Assembly (NCBI GenBank): GCA_035268685.1
Contig: DATFKK010000136.1
Coordinates: 1 to 32,699, forward strand
DNA from: Candidatus Krumholzibacteriia bacterium
GTDB lineage: Bacteria > Krumholzibacteriota > Krumholzibacteriia > JAJRXK01
DNA length: 32,699 nt
Reading direction: 5' to 3'
Position numbers and translations under genes: made by a program. The notes under the pieces are model-generated. The model saw only the letters and a program-made list of their open reading frames with translations, ran no database searches and was not told where the DNA came from. This document shows positions 17,243-25,847 of the stretch, in pieces. Position 1 is the first letter of the stretch. Each line of letters opens with the position of its first letter.

Positions 17243-17788
17243 GTGATTCGTCATTTTCTGCGCAGCACCGTCCTGGTCCCGTTCCTGCTCCTACCCGCCA
17301 GCGCCGTCGCCGATCACCACGGCTCCGACACCGAACCCACCGTCCGCGAACAGCTCCTCGCCCTGGAAGAGCAATGCGCGGAGAACGCCTCGGCAATGGA
17401 GGCCCGGCAGGCGGAAAGGTCGCTCTACGAGCGTCTCGGCGGCAGGGAGGGGATCCACGCGATCACCCGCGAGATCGTGCGTCTCCACGACCAGAACGAG
17501 GCGTTGACGCGCATCATGGACGGCGTCGACCGCGAACTCCTCGCCCGGCGCGTCGCCCAGTTCATCATCTCGGGAACCGGCGGGCCCCAGGTCTACGAGG
17601 GCCGTGACCTGGTGAGCGCGCACGCGCACCTCGACCTGACCAACGCCCACTTCCTCGCCGCCGGCGGCGACGTCATGCAGGCCATGGAGAACGAGGGCTG
17701 CACCGAGGACGAGATCGAAGAGATCGTCTGCACGCTCGTGTCGTTGCGTCACAAGGTGGTGATGGAGTCGGAGCGGGAGCTGCATTGA
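17243..17788 (+). CDS. Exported group-1-like truncated hemoglobin
   Basis: Predicted 181 aa from GTG 17243, with TGGAGGTC at 17230-17237. Residues 1-23 are a Sec signal peptide (FLRSTVLVPFLLLPASAVA). After a short helical segment the truncated-globin pattern begins at residue 60: SLYERLGGREGIHAI, GGPQVYEGRDLVSAHAHL, LTNAHFLAAGGD with the presumed proximal His136, and IVCTLVSLRHKVV. Truncated hemoglobins bind heme and O2, NO or related ligands. Most lack signal peptides, so a periplasmic location is notable. The usual B10 tyrosine after the first helix appears absent (AITREIVRLHDQ). The gene lies 94 bp downstream of the STAND regulator and 93 bp upstream of a lipoprotein gene. Confidence 0.88.
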   Translation: MIRHFLRSTVLVPFLLLPASAVADHHGSDTEPTVREQLLALEEQCAENASAMEARQAERSLYERLGGREGIHAITREIVRLHDQNEALTRIMDGVDRELLARRVAQFIISGTGGPQVYEGRDLVSAHAHLDLTNAHFLAAGGDVMQAMENEGCTEDEIEEIVCTLVSLRHKVVMESERELH

Positions 17789-17881
17789 GGCTCGTTGCGC
17801 ATCACACGCTCGTCTTCCGCATGGGTGGTACGATCCGGTGTACCGACCGCGACCGACGTCCCCCACCCGGAGACATGCCCA

Positions 17882-18472
17882 ATGAAACGCCTGATGCTGC
17901 TCCCCTCGATCCTGTCCCTGCTCCTGCTCGGACCCGTCGGCTGTGGTTCCGACGACGACGACGGCGGGACCGGTCCCACCGCCACCGTCGTCGACGACGT
18001 CGTCGTGAGCCTCGACCGTATCACCGTCGACCGTGATTGCGACCCGAGCGGCGGAGTCGGCGAGTTCGGCTACAAGTTCTACGTGGTCCTCTTCGACGAA
18101 TCCGGCGAGATCGACCGGGTCCTGGATTCCGACTGGAACTCCTTCAATGCGACCGACGGCGACTCGTGGGATCCCGGTGGCACCGCGAGCTTCCGCATCG
18201 AACGGCGCCCTGGAATGCGCTTCCACGTCCAGTTGCGCGTGCGCGAGTTCGACGGTGCGCTCGAGCAGTTCTCGCAGGGGACCTTCGTCGGGCACGAAGG
18301 CGCGGCCGGCGCCGATGCGTGGGGACCCAACGATTCCGGCGGTGTGAACGAGTACACGCTCTACGACTCCGCGCAGCGGGTCGGGATCATCGACTGGGAC
18401 TGGTGGGCGGCCGACTCCTGCCGGGGGGAGTTTCGGTACAGCGTGACGGCGACCGAGGTCACGACCGAGTGA
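17882..18472 (+). CDS. Putative lipoprotein, unknown function
   Basis: Predicted 196 aa. ATG 17882 begins a lipoprotein signal (MKRLMLLPSILSLLLLGPVG, then Cys21). An Asp-rich spacer (GSDDDDGGTGP) follows, typical of surface lipoproteins. The mature part is predominantly beta (VVVSLDRITVDRDCDPSGGV, FGYKFYVVLFDESGEIDRVL, FHVQLRVREFDG, VGIIDWDWWAADSC) and has a paired-cysteine look (DRDCD and ADSCRG). I do not recognise the family. It may share a transcript with the hemoglobin gene. Confidence 0.75.
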   Translation: MKRLMLLPSILSLLLLGPVGCGSDDDDGGTGPTATVVDDVVVSLDRITVDRDCDPSGGVGEFGYKFYVVLFDESGEIDRVLDSDWNSFNATDGDSWDPGGTASFRIERRPGMRFHVQLRVREFDGALEQFSQGTFVGHEGAAGADAWGPNDSGGVNEYTLYDSAQRVGIIDWDWWAADSCRGEFRYSVTATEVTTE

Positions 18473-18483
18473 GGGCTCGCTCC

Positions 18484-18507
18484 GCGGGTCGGAATTGACC
18501 GGCCCGC
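18484..18507 (+). terminator. Hairpin terminator candidate
   Basis: GCGGGTCGG (18484-18492) and CCGGCCCGC (18499-18507) form a 9-pair stem with one T-G wobble and a 6-nt loop, 11 bp after the lipoprotein stop. It separates that gene from the next kinase gene. There is no T-tract. Confidence 0.5.
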
Positions 18508-18639
18508 AACCGTCCATTACGATCCGACGTCCTTCCGTCGGAACCCGGAGGGCGAACACCTGCACTTCCGCGACCCCAGCGGCGGGCAATGGATGATCGG
18601 GGCGTCGAATCTCGCCCACCTTCTCCCGGGAGCCCGCCG

Positions 18640-21336
18640 TTGATCGGCAAGACCCTCGCCCACTACGAGATCACCGCCCTTCTCGGCCGTGGCGGCATGG
18701 GCGAGGTCTACCGCGCCCGCGACACGAAGCTCGGCCGCGAGGTCGCCCTGAAGCTCCTGCCCGAGAGCTTCACCGCCGACCCGGAGCGTCTCGCGCGCTT
18801 CCGGCGCGAGGCCCGCGTACTCGCCTCGCTGCAGCACCCGAACATCGCCGGCATCTTCGGACTCGAAGAAGACGCCGGGCGCGTCTTCCTGACCATGGAA
18901 CTCGCCGCGGGAACCGATCTCTCCGAGCGCATCGCCCGGGGGCCGATCGCCGAGGACGAGGTCGTCGACCTGGCTCGTCAGCTCGCGAGCGGGCTGGAGG
19001 AGGCCCACGAGAAGGGCATCGTCCATCGCGATCTCAAACCGGCGAACGTCAAGATCGGTGAGGACGGCAAGGTCAAGATCCTCGACTTCGGTCTGGCCCG
19101 CGCGCTCACCGGCGAGACGTCCGCCGAAGAGGACATCGAGAACTCGCCGACCATCACCGCGGCGATGACCCAGGGCGGCATGATCCTGGGCACGGCGGCC
19201 TACATGAGCCCCGAACAGGCGCGGGGTCGCAGCGTGGACCGCCGCGCGGACATCTGGTCGTTCGGCGTGGTCCTGTTCGAGATGCTCGCCGGTCGGCGAC
19301 TGTTCGAGGGCGACACGGTGAGCGACACGTTGGCCTCGGTGCTGAAGGACGACGTGGCGTGGGACCACCTTCCCGAGGAGACCTCGCCGGGAATCCGCCG
19401 CTTGCTGGAGCGTTGCCTCGAGCGCGATCCCCGGCGGCGACTGCGCGACATCGGCGAGGCGAGGGTGTTCCTCGAGGCCGGAGCGGCAGACGCCTCGCTG
19501 CTGGGCTCGGTGGCGTCGGTCGTGGATTCCCTGCCCGACGACCCGGATCTCGGGCCGACGCACCGCAGGCGAGGCGCTCTCGTCACCGTGGCACTGACGG
19601 TCGCCGCGGCGGTCGCGGGGACTCTCGTCGGCTGGCAACTCGTCGCGCGGCCGGAAGCACCGCCCGTCTACAACATGGCGATGCCCGTGCCGCCGGGCGC
19701 GGTCTACAACTTCTCGACGGCGCGGCCCGGTCCACCGCGCGTCTCGCCGGACGGCAGCATGGTCGTCTTCGCGGTGCGCGAGGGCTCGTCGCAGGCCGTC
19801 CTGCACCTGCGCCGTCTCGCGGATCCCCATTCGACGCCTCTCACCGGAACGGAAGAGGGTCTGTACCCCTTCTGGTCGGCGGACAGCCGCACGATCGGCT
19901 TCGGCACGGTGGACGGTCGGCTCCGCCGCGTGCCCGTGGCCGGTGGACCGCCCGTCACGCTGTGCGACGCGGCCAACATGAAGGGCGCCACCACGAACGC
20001 CGACGGCGTGGTGCTCTTCGCGCCGGCGGCCGGAACGGGGATCCATCGGGTGTCGTCGGCAGGGGGAACGCCGGTCGAGGTCACCACCGTCGACCAGGAC
20101 GCCGGCCACGATTCGCACCGACATCCGCGCTTCCTCCCCGACGGCGAACACTTCCTCTACCTCGCACGCCGCACCGGCGGGCAGATCGACGAGCACGACA
20201 TCTACCTGGCATCGCTCGACGGCGGTGAGCCCCGGCTCGTGCTCCGGTCGCAGACCCAGGCCGAGTTCTCGCGCGGTCATCTGCTGAGCGTGCGCGAGGG
20301 AACGTTGCTCGCGACGCCCTTCGACCCCTCGAGCGCGGACCTCGGCGAGCCGATTCCCCTGGTCGAAGACGTCCTCGTCGACGCGGGCGCGGCGCTCGGC
20401 GTCTTCTCGGCGAACGATGACGGAAGCCTCGTGTACATGGTCCGCACCGGCGGGGCCGAGCAGTTCCTGGAGTGGGTCGGGATCGACGACGAACCGCTCG
20501 GACGGGTCGGCGACCCGGGCGGTCTGGAGCGGCCGCGGATCTCGCCCGACGGGCGGCAGGCGGTCGTCGAGGTGTACGGCGACGATCCCGGCGAAGGCGA
20601 TCTCTGGCTGGTGGATCTCGAGAACGGCCTGCGGACCCGCTTCACCTTCGAACCCGGCTACGAGGGTGCGGCGGAATGGACGCCGGACGGCACACGCGTG
20701 GTGTACACGGCCTTCGCCGACAGCGTGGCGCGGATCGTGGTCCGGCCGGTCGAGGGCACGGGCGACGCTTCCGTCCTCTACGAGTTCGAGGGCGAAGTCG
20801 CCCCCACCGGGGTGACCCCCGACGGCAACACGGTTCTCCTCAACCAGCGGGACCCGGAAACCGACTTCAATCTCTACTCGCTCTCCGTGGACGGCGGAAC
20901 TCCGACGCTCCTCGTCGAAACGTCCCTCATCGACTACAGCGCCGCCGTGTCTCCCGACGGCCGGTGGATGGTGTACGGCAGTGGCCAGGGATCGGAGTGG
21001 GACGTCTACGTCCGCCCCGTGTCCGGCGGCGAGCGACGCTGGCAGATCAACCGCGAGCCCGCCCTGTATCCCTTCTGGGGCGCGCGCGGCGAGCGCATCT
21101 ACTACGTCCTCACCAACGGTGAACTGCGGTTCGTCGAGGTCGACGGCGGCTCGTCCACCTTCCGTTCGGGCGCGCCGCAGCGCTTCGCGGCCGTCAGTCC
21201 GCCCGGAGCCGGCGGCGTGTACGTGTCGATGCACCCGGACGGCGAACGTCTCCTCACGGTTTCCGGGTCCGTCGCTGCGAACGAGACCTCGGATCTGCAG
21301 CTGGTGACCGATTGGACGCGCGGATTGACGAAGTAG
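18640..21336 (+). CDS. Transmembrane Ser/Thr protein kinase with beta-propeller sensor (paralogue)
   Basis: Predicted 898 aa from TTG 18640, with GGGAG at 18628-18632. This start matches the TTG-ATC-GG start of the kinase at 11443. An in-frame ATG at 18589 would add 17 unconserved residues. The first 280 residues align without gaps to that paralogue: [20 protein letters not shown], Lys38, HRDLKPAN with Asp131, DFG 149-151, MSPEQARG. One transmembrane helix lies at about 312-334 (LVTVALTVAAAVAGTLVGWQ). The C-terminal 560 residues are TolB/PD40-type blades (VSPDGSMVVFAVR, WSADSRTIGFG, FLPDGEHFLYLA, WTPDGTRVVYTA). Substrates are unknown. It ends 24 bp from the convergent BMC operon. Confidence 0.93.
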   Translation: MIGKTLAHYEITALLGRGGMGEVYRARDTKLGREVALKLLPESFTADPERLARFRREARVLASLQHPNIAGIFGLEEDAGRVFLTMELAAGTDLSERIARGPIAEDEVVDLARQLASGLEEAHEKGIVHRDLKPANVKIGEDGKVKILDFGLARALTGETSAEEDIENSPTITAAMTQGGMILGTAAYMSPEQARGRSVDRRADIWSFGVVLFEMLAGRRLFEGDTVSDTLASVLKDDVAWDHLPEETSPGIRRLLERCLERDPRRRLRDIGEARVFLEAGAADASLLGSVASVVDSLPDDPDLGPTHRRRGALVTVALTVAAAVAGTLVGWQLVARPEAPPVYNMAMPVPPGAVYNFSTARPGPPRVSPDGSMVVFAVREGSSQAVLHLRRLADPHSTPLTGTEEGLYPFWSADSRTIGFGTVDGRLRRVPVAGGPPVTLCDAANMKGATTNADGVVLFAPAAGTGIHRVSSAGGTPVEVTTVDQDAGHDSHRHPRFLPDGEHFLYLARRTGGQIDEHDIYLASLDGGEPRLVLRSQTQAEFSRGHLLSVREGTLLATPFDPSSADLGEPIPLVEDVLVDAGAALGVFSANDDGSLVYMVRTGGAEQFLEWVGIDDEPLGRVGDPGGLERPRISPDGRQAVVEVYGDDPGEGDLWLVDLENGLRTRFTFEPGYEGAAEWTPDGTRVVYTAFADSVARIVVRPVEGTGDASVLYEFEGEVAPTGVTPDGNTVLLNQRDPETDFNLYSLSVDGGTPTLLVETSLIDYSAAVSPDGRWMVYGSGQGSEWDVYVRPVSGGERRWQINREPALYPFWGARGERIYYVLTNGELRFVEVDGGSSTFRSGAPQRFAAVSPPGAGGVYVSMHPDGERLLTVSGSVAANETSDLQLVTDWTRGLTK

Positions 21337-21360
21337 CCGGGCAGGAACCCGTGCGGCCGC

Positions 21361-22437
21361 TCACACCCAGCCGTAGACCACCGCGTTCACGTTCATCCCC
21401 GCGCCGACAGACGCGAACACGATCACGTCGCCCGCTTCGATCGACTGGTCGGGCATCTCGCCGCGCAGCACCAGATCGAGCAGCGTGGGCACGGTGGCGA
21501 CGGAGCTGTTGCCCAACCACGAGATGGTCATGGGCATGACCCCCTCGGGCACTTCGTCGATGCCGTGGGACTTGAACAGGCGCGCGAGGATCGCCTCGTC
21601 CATCTTCGCGTTGGCCTGGTGGATGAGGATCTTCTTCACGCGGGCCACCTCGATGCCGGCGCGCTCGAGGCTCTTCGTCACGACACCCGGCACGGTGCTC
21701 AGGGCGTACTCGTAGAGCTTGCGTCCGTACATCTTCAGGTAGAGGCCGTCGGACACGGTCTTGACGTCGTAGGTCGAGCCCATCCACAACAGGCGGGCGT
21801 GCTCCAGCGTGTCGGACCGGACGGCGTGGGCCAGGAGTCCCTGGTCGTCGCCGACGTCGCGGGCCTCGAGGACGGTGGCCCCGGCGCCGTCGGCGTAGAT
21901 CAGGCTGTCGCGATCGTGCGGATCGCACACGCGCGACAGGGTCTCCGAACCGATCACCAGGGCCCGGGTGGCATCGCCCGAACGCAGGTAGTAGTCGGCC
22001 TGGATGATCCCCTGCAGCCAGCCCGGGCAGCCGAAGGGCAGGTCGTAGGCCACGCACTCGGGGTTGGCGATCTCCAGGCTCTGTTTGACCCGGGCGGCCA
22101 GGGTGGGCACGAAATCCGAGCGGCGGTTGTCGTGGCGGATGTCGCCGAAGTTGTGGGCGACGATCACGTAGTCCAGGGTCTCAGGGTCGATTTCCGAGGC
22201 CTCGATCGCGCGCTTCCCGGCGATCGTTCCGATGTCGGACGCGACGAGATCGTCGTCGACGTACCGGCGCTCGGAGATATCGGTGATCTTCTGGAAGGTC
22301 TCGACGACGCGTGGATTCTTCTCGCGTTCGATCGGCTTGCCGTAGTCCGCGAAGAACTCCCGCGTGACCAGGTCCTCGTTGCGGATCCGTCGGGTCGGAA
22401 TGTACGAGCCGGTGCCGATCATCACGGAGCGGCGCAT
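21361..22437 (-). CDS. KAS III (FabH)-like beta-ketoacyl synthase, last gene of the BMC operon
   Basis: Predicted 358 aa. ATG 22437 has GGAGG at 22444-22448 and is preferred over an upstream in-frame start at 22497. It has the thiolase fold of KAS III with the Cys-His-Asn triad: Cys137 in FGCPGWLQG, His273 in ILIHQANAK, Asn310 in SWLGNSSVATVP. KAS III enzymes condense an acyl-CoA with malonyl-ACP and release CoA and CO2. The gene starts 70 bp after the last BMC-P gene on the same strand, so co-transcription is likely. No encapsulation-peptide-like extension is visible, so it would act outside the shell unless carried in by a partner. A role consuming BMC-made acyl-CoA is inference. Confidence 0.9.
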   Translation of the reverse strand: MRRSVMIGTGSYIPTRRIRNEDLVTREFFADYGKPIEREKNPRVVETFQKITDISERRYVDDDLVASDIGTIAGKRAIEASEIDPETLDYVIVAHNFGDIRHDNRRSDFVPTLAARVKQSLEIANPECVAYDLPFGCPGWLQGIIQADYYLRSGDATRALVIGSETLSRVCDPHDRDSLIYADGAGATVLEARDVGDDQGLLAHAVRSDTLEHARLLWMGSTYDVKTVSDGLYLKMYGRKLYEYALSTVPGVVTKSLERAGIEVARVKKILIHQANAKMDEAILARLFKSHGIDEVPEGVMPMTISWLGNSSVATVPTLLDLVLRGEMPDQSIEAGDVIVFASVGAGMNVNAVVYGWV

Positions 22438-22507
22438 GGATGACCTCCGAGTGTTCGCGGGGCCCCCAACTCTGCAGCACGCGGGGCCCGATGTCACGCC
22501 GGACCGA

Positions 22508-22771
22508 TCATCCCACCTGATCCACGACCCCCACCACGACCGACCGCACCGGCAGGCGCCCGCCGCCGAGGATCTGCCGCGCTCCGTTGCCCTCGTCGAG
22601 CATGATCACCGTCTCGCCGTATCCGGCGCCGACGGTGTCGATCGCGATCACGTGTCCGCCCGTCGGCTCCCCCTGGGCGTCGAGCTTGTCGAGCAGGAGC
22701 AGGCGCCGCCCGTGCATGTCGGGATGGTGGATGGTCGAGGTGATGCGCCCGGCGACGCGCGCGAGGATCAC
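22508..22771 (-). CDS. BMC-P (EutN/CcmL) vertex protein, copy 3
   Basis: Predicted 87 aa from GTG 22771, overlapping the preceding BMC-P stop by 4 bp (GTGA). It matches the EutN/CcmL pentamer family: MILARVAGRITSTIHHPDMH, RRLLLLDKLD, VIAIDTVGAGYGETVIMLDE, GNGARQILGG, PVRSVVVGVVDQV. Pentamers cap the vertices of the polyhedral shell. It is the shortest of three BMC-P proteins in this operon and is followed by the KAS III-like gene. Confidence 0.92.
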   Translation of the reverse strand: MILARVAGRITSTIHHPDMHGRRLLLLDKLDAQGEPTGGHVIAIDTVGAGYGETVIMLDEGNGARQILGGGRLPVRSVVVGVVDQVG

Positions 22772-23055
22772 GACGGCTCCTCGGGGGCATCGAGCTGGAC
22801 GTCGTCGACGATGCCGACCACGGCGTGATCGACGGGGACGAAGCTCGGATCGAGGGTCAGTGCGGCTTCGCGGCTGGCTTCCCAGTAGACGAGTTCGCCG
22901 GGCCCGGCCATGCGCGTGCCATCGGCGCAGACGAAGGGCCTACCCGTCGCCGCCGCGTGTTTGTCGAGCGGTTGCACCCACAGCAGGGGCACGCCCTCCA
23001 TGCCCTCGTAGACGATGTTGCAGACCATGCGGCCGATCACCCTGCCCAGGAACAC
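22768..23055 (-). CDS. BMC-P (EutN/CcmL) vertex protein, copy 2
   Basis: Predicted 95 aa. GTG 23055 is chosen because the EutN/CcmL fold starts there (VFLGRVIGRMVCNIVYEGME) and it lies 4 bp after the BMC-T stop; an upstream extension is unconserved. Other family features are PLLWVQPLDKH, GPGELVYWEASREAAL and VDHAVVGIVDDVQL. It is the most divergent of the three BMC-P proteins: the usual glycine-rich loop is replaced by a stretch ending TRMAGPGELVYW. Distinct BMC-P paralogues may occupy different vertices. Confidence 0.9.
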   Translation of the reverse strand: MFLGRVIGRMVCNIVYEGMEGVPLLWVQPLDKHAAATGRPFVCADGTRMAGPGELVYWEASREAALTLDPSFVPVDHAVVGIVDDVQLDAPEEPS

Positions 23056-23059
23056 GGGA

Positions 23060-23707
23060 TCATCCTTCCGTCTCGAGGATCTCGGCGCCGGCGGGCGTCC
23101 AGTGTGAGCAGGCCGCGAAGCGCGTGCCTTGGCCCAGGACGTCGCGCAGGGCATCGTCGATACGGGGCATCGTGGACGAGGCGACGAGACGCCCGACGTC
23201 GCCGGGCCGGTCGGGGTCGTTCAGGTCGTGCACGATCGTCTCGAGGGCCTCCTGCACGTCGGGCAGGTGGCCGTCGAACACGGCGAGCGCGCGGCCGCCC
23301 AGGTCGTCGGCCAGCCGGACCTCGATGAGATGGATCGGCATCGACTTCAGCACCCGGTCGAGAACACGCAGCAGGCTCGGTGAGGTGCTCACTTCGCAGA
23401 CGCCGACGGCATCGCCCTGCGGGGCCGAACGCTCGCCCATCACCGCAGCGGCGAGTCCGGGATCCGGATCGGCGAGGAGCACGTCGTCGAGCAACGAGCC
23501 CTGCCGGAATCCCGCCTCGAGGCCGGCGCCGTGGGCCTCCTCGGTGCTCGCCACCGAACCACCGACCAGGGCCAGATAACGGCCCGGATGGACCGATCCG
23601 CAGCGCAGCACCGCGACCGGCGAGCGCTTGAGCATCGCGTCGACCGTGAACAGTCCGGTGCTGACGCTGCCGAACTCGAGCAGTGCGAGAGCCTGGTACA
23701 CGGTCAC
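23060..23707 (-). CDS. BMC-T tandem-domain shell protein, copy 2
   Basis: Predicted 215 aa. GTG 23707 overlaps the aldehyde dehydrogenase stop (GTGA); GTG 23701 two codons in is an equal alternative, giving MYQALALLEFGS. Two BMC domains are visible: YQALALLEFGSVSTGLFTVD with VHPGRYLALVGGSVASTEEA, and AVGVCEVSTSPSLLRVLDRV with LAVFDGHLPDVQEALE. Such proteins form pseudohexameric trimers in the shell facets, often with a larger pore for cofactors or bulky metabolites. This one has the canonical, non-permuted order, unlike the other BMC-T at 25848-26474. Confidence 0.92.
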   Translation of the reverse strand: MTVYQALALLEFGSVSTGLFTVDAMLKRSPVAVLRCGSVHPGRYLALVGGSVASTEEAHGAGLEAGFRQGSLLDDVLLADPDPGLAAAVMGERSAPQGDAVGVCEVSTSPSLLRVLDRVLKSMPIHLIEVRLADDLGGRALAVFDGHLPDVQEALETIVHDLNDPDRPGDVGRLVASSTMPRIDDALRDVLGQGTRFAACSHWTPAGAEILETEG

Positions 23708-25185
23708 ACGATCCTGAAGTGGTCGACCATCACGCAGCGGCGACGGCGCGAGAAACTGAGGGCGGTGGTCATGCCTTCCCCCGTCGGACTGGCGATGGTG
23801 AAGCTCGTGCAGCCCTCGCCGCCGGAACCGAGCCCGGCCGCGATGGGCGCGTTCTTCACGAAGATGCTGGTGTTGATGGTGCGGGCCATGTGGCTCAGGG
23901 CGTCGATGTCGCGCGAGTGCATGCTCGCCGAGTGGCCGAAGCCGTGCTCGGACTCCCTGGCCAGCGCGATCGCGGTGTCGACGTCGGGAACACGGACGAT
24001 CGGCAGCACGGGCATGAGCTGTTCCGACCACACGAGTGGGTGTTCCTCGGGGACGTCGGCGATGACCAGCCGCACGTCCGGCCGGGCCCGGACGCCGATC
24101 TCGGCGAGGATCACGTCGGCGTTCTTGCCCACCCACTTCTTGTCGATGGTGCCATGGGTTCGCGCTCGGGGCGTGCCCTCGAAAACCAGCCACTCGAGAT
24201 CCGAGAGTTCCTTGCCCGAGACGAGGTGCGCACCGTGGGCCCGCATGTGACGGATCAGCTCGTCGGCCACGCTGTCGACCACGAAGACCTGCTTCTCGTC
24301 GACGCAGATGACGTTGTTGTCGAAGCTCGCGCCCCGGACGATGTCGCGGCCGGCCTGCTCGAGGTCGGCCGACGCGTCCACCACCACGGGCGGATTGCCC
24401 GGGCCCGCGCAGATCGCGCGCTTGCCCGACTTCATCGCCGCCTTCACCACTCCGGGACCACCGGTGACGACGAGCAGATTCACGTCGGGGTGCCCCATCA
24501 GCTCGGTCGCCGATTCGATGGTCGGCGTCGCCACGGCGGTGACCAGGTTCGGCGGACCGCCCACCGACCGGATCGCCCGGTCGATCGACTGCACCGTCTG
24601 CCGGGAACACGCCGCGGCCCCGGGATGGACGTTGAAGGCCACGGCGTTGCCCGCGGCCACCATCCCGATGGTGTTGCAGATGATCGTGCTGGTCGGGTTG
24701 GTGGTGGGCGTGATCGCGCCGATCACCCCGAACGGAGCCCACTCGGTCAGAGTGAGACCGTCGTCGCCGGTGGTCGTCTCGGGGACGAGGATCTCCGGGC
24801 CCGGCGTCTTGTCGGTGACGAGGCGGTTCTTCACGACCTTGTCCTCGTACCGGCCGAGGCCCGTCTCCTCCCAGGCCAGTCGCGCGAGGGCATCGCCCTC
24901 GCGGTGCATCGCCGCGCGGATCGCCGCGACGATCTCGTGGCGCTTGGCGAGGGTCATCCCGTCGAGGGCCTCGAAGGCGGCGCGGGCCGCGACGACGCAC
25001 TCGTCGACGGTCTCGAAGATGCCCTCTCCCGGTTGCGCTTCCGGCGTGGGAACGTCTCGCGACGCGGGGGCCGGCGTCGGCGCCGGCCTCGGAGCCGGTG
25101 CGCTCGCTCCGGTCGGCGTTGCGCCCAGGCGCCCCGCGAGTTCCCGCGCGATGCGGTCGACCTGTGCGTCCGTGAGGCGCTGCAT
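23704..25185 (-). CDS. CoA-acylating aldehyde dehydrogenase (PduP/EutE-like) with encapsulation peptide
   Basis: Predicted 493 aa. ATG 25185 overlaps the preceding stop (TGATG). Residues 4-21 (LTDAQVDRIARELAGRLG) form an amphipathic helix like known BMC encapsulation peptides, joined by a Pro/Ala linker (about 22-53) to the enzyme. The catalytic domain has ITPTTNPTSTIICNTIGMVA (159-178), the cofactor-site VTGGPGVVKAA, catalytic Cys294 in FDNNVICVDEKQ, and EEHPLVWSEQLMPVLP. The family converts an aldehyde plus CoA and NAD+ to acyl-CoA and NADH. With DERA in the same operon the likely substrate is acetaldehyde. It lies between BMC-P and BMC-T genes with overlapping junctions, so expression is tightly coupled. 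Confidence 0.95.
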   Translation of the reverse strand: MQRLTDAQVDRIARELAGRLGATPTGASAPAPRPAPTPAPASRDVPTPEAQPGEGIFETVDECVVAARAAFEALDGMTLAKRHEIVAAIRAAMHREGDALARLAWEETGLGRYEDKVVKNRLVTDKTPGPEILVPETTTGDDGLTLTEWAPFGVIGAITPTTNPTSTIICNTIGMVAAGNAVAFNVHPGAAACSRQTVQSIDRAIRSVGGPPNLVTAVATPTIESATELMGHPDVNLLVVTGGPGVVKAAMKSGKRAICAGPGNPPVVVDASADLEQAGRDIVRGASFDNNVICVDEKQVFVVDSVADELIRHMRAHGAHLVSGKELSDLEWLVFEGTPRARTHGTIDKKWVGKNADVILAEIGVRARPDVRLVIADVPEEHPLVWSEQLMPVLPIVRVPDVDTAIALARESEHGFGHSASMHSRDIDALSHMARTINTSIFVKNAPIAAGLGSGGEGCTSFTIASPTGEGMTTALSFSRRRRCVMVDHFRIV

Positions 25186-25481
25186 CAGCCGTCACCCTTC
25201 CGGTAGCGCTCCTCGCCCTCGATGTCCCAGCTGTCGACGATCGCCATGACGACGGCGTCGACCGGCTTGCCGTCGGTCTCGGCCGTCTGGCGGGCCGAGG
25301 AACCCGAGGCGTAGAGCACGTACTCGCCCTCACCGGCGCCGACGGCGTCGACGGCCACGACGCTGCCGCCGGTGAGCTCGCCGTCGGGACCCGCGACGCC
25401 GAGCAACAGCAACTTGAGACCCTCGATCCGGGACTCCTTCTTCGAGGAGACGACCCGTCCGAGAACACGCGCGAGATTCAT
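25185..25481 (-). CDS. BMC-P (EutN/CcmL) vertex protein, copy 1
   Basis: Predicted 98 aa from ATG 25481, 6 bp after the BMC-H stop. It follows the EutN/CcmL pattern closely: [77 protein letters not shown]. It is the most canonical of the three BMC-P proteins here and probably the main pentamer. Its stop overlaps the dehydrogenase start by one base. Confidence 0.95.
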   Translation of the reverse strand: MNLARVLGRVVSSKKESRIEGLKLLLLGVAGPDGELTGGSVVAVDAVGAGEGEYVLYASGSSARQTAETDGKPVDAVVMAIVDSWDIEGEERYRKGDG

Positions 25482-25487
25482 TGCGAC

Positions 25488-25787
25488 CTAGGCCCCCGCC
25501 TCGGACTCGGCCTGACGACCGAGCGGGATCACCGCGTCGACGTTGGTGTGCGGACGCGCGATGACGTGCACGGCGACGACCTCGCCGACGCGCGTGGCCG
25601 CGTTCTGCCCGGCGTCGCACGCGGCCTTCACCGCCGCGACGTCACCGCGCACGACCGCGGTCGTGTAACCGCCGCCGGTCTTCTCGTAGCCGACGAGGTC
25701 GACCCGGGCGGCCTTGACCATCGCGTCCGCCGCCTCGACGGTGGCCGCGAAACTCCTGCATTCGATCATTCCCAGAGCGTCTGCCAT
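25488..25787 (-). CDS. BMC-H hexameric shell protein
   Basis: Predicted 99 aa from ATG 25787, with AAGGGA upstream. It is a classic single-domain [44 protein letters not shown] (pore loop KTGGG), [36 protein letters not shown]. Hexamers tile the shell facets. It is the only BMC-H in the operon, so facets would be built from this protein plus two BMC-T types. Confidence 0.96.
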   Translation of the reverse strand: MADALGMIECRSFAATVEAADAMVKAARVDLVGYEKTGGGYTTAVVRGDVAAVKAACDAGQNAATRVGEVVAVHVIARPHTNVDAVIPLGRQAESEAGA

Positions 25788-25847
25788 CTTGGTTTCCCTT
25801 CGGATCGGGGCCGGCGGCCCCGTGTGGTCGTGCCGGGCTTCGAGGAA

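Noticed and set aside
17953..17970. Short GAC repeat giving an aspartate run
   Set aside because: It is the usual acidic spacer after a lipoprotein cysteine, not a regulatory or CRISPR-like repeat.
18525..18648. A short plus-strand frame reading NPEGEHLHFRDPSGGQW, like the end of a VOC/glyoxalase protein
   Set aside because: Only about 20 residues resemble that family, and the segment overlaps the kinase start region. It could be a gene remnant but cannot be supported.
18517..21234. A 905-codon minus-strand open frame opposite the second kinase
   Set aside because: It is antisense to conserved kinase and propeller motifs and has no domain of its own.
23708..25468. Upstream extension of the second BMC-T frame through the dehydrogenase gene
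   Set aside because: The extension is an arginine-rich shadow of the dehydrogenase; the BMC fold begins at 23707 or 23701.
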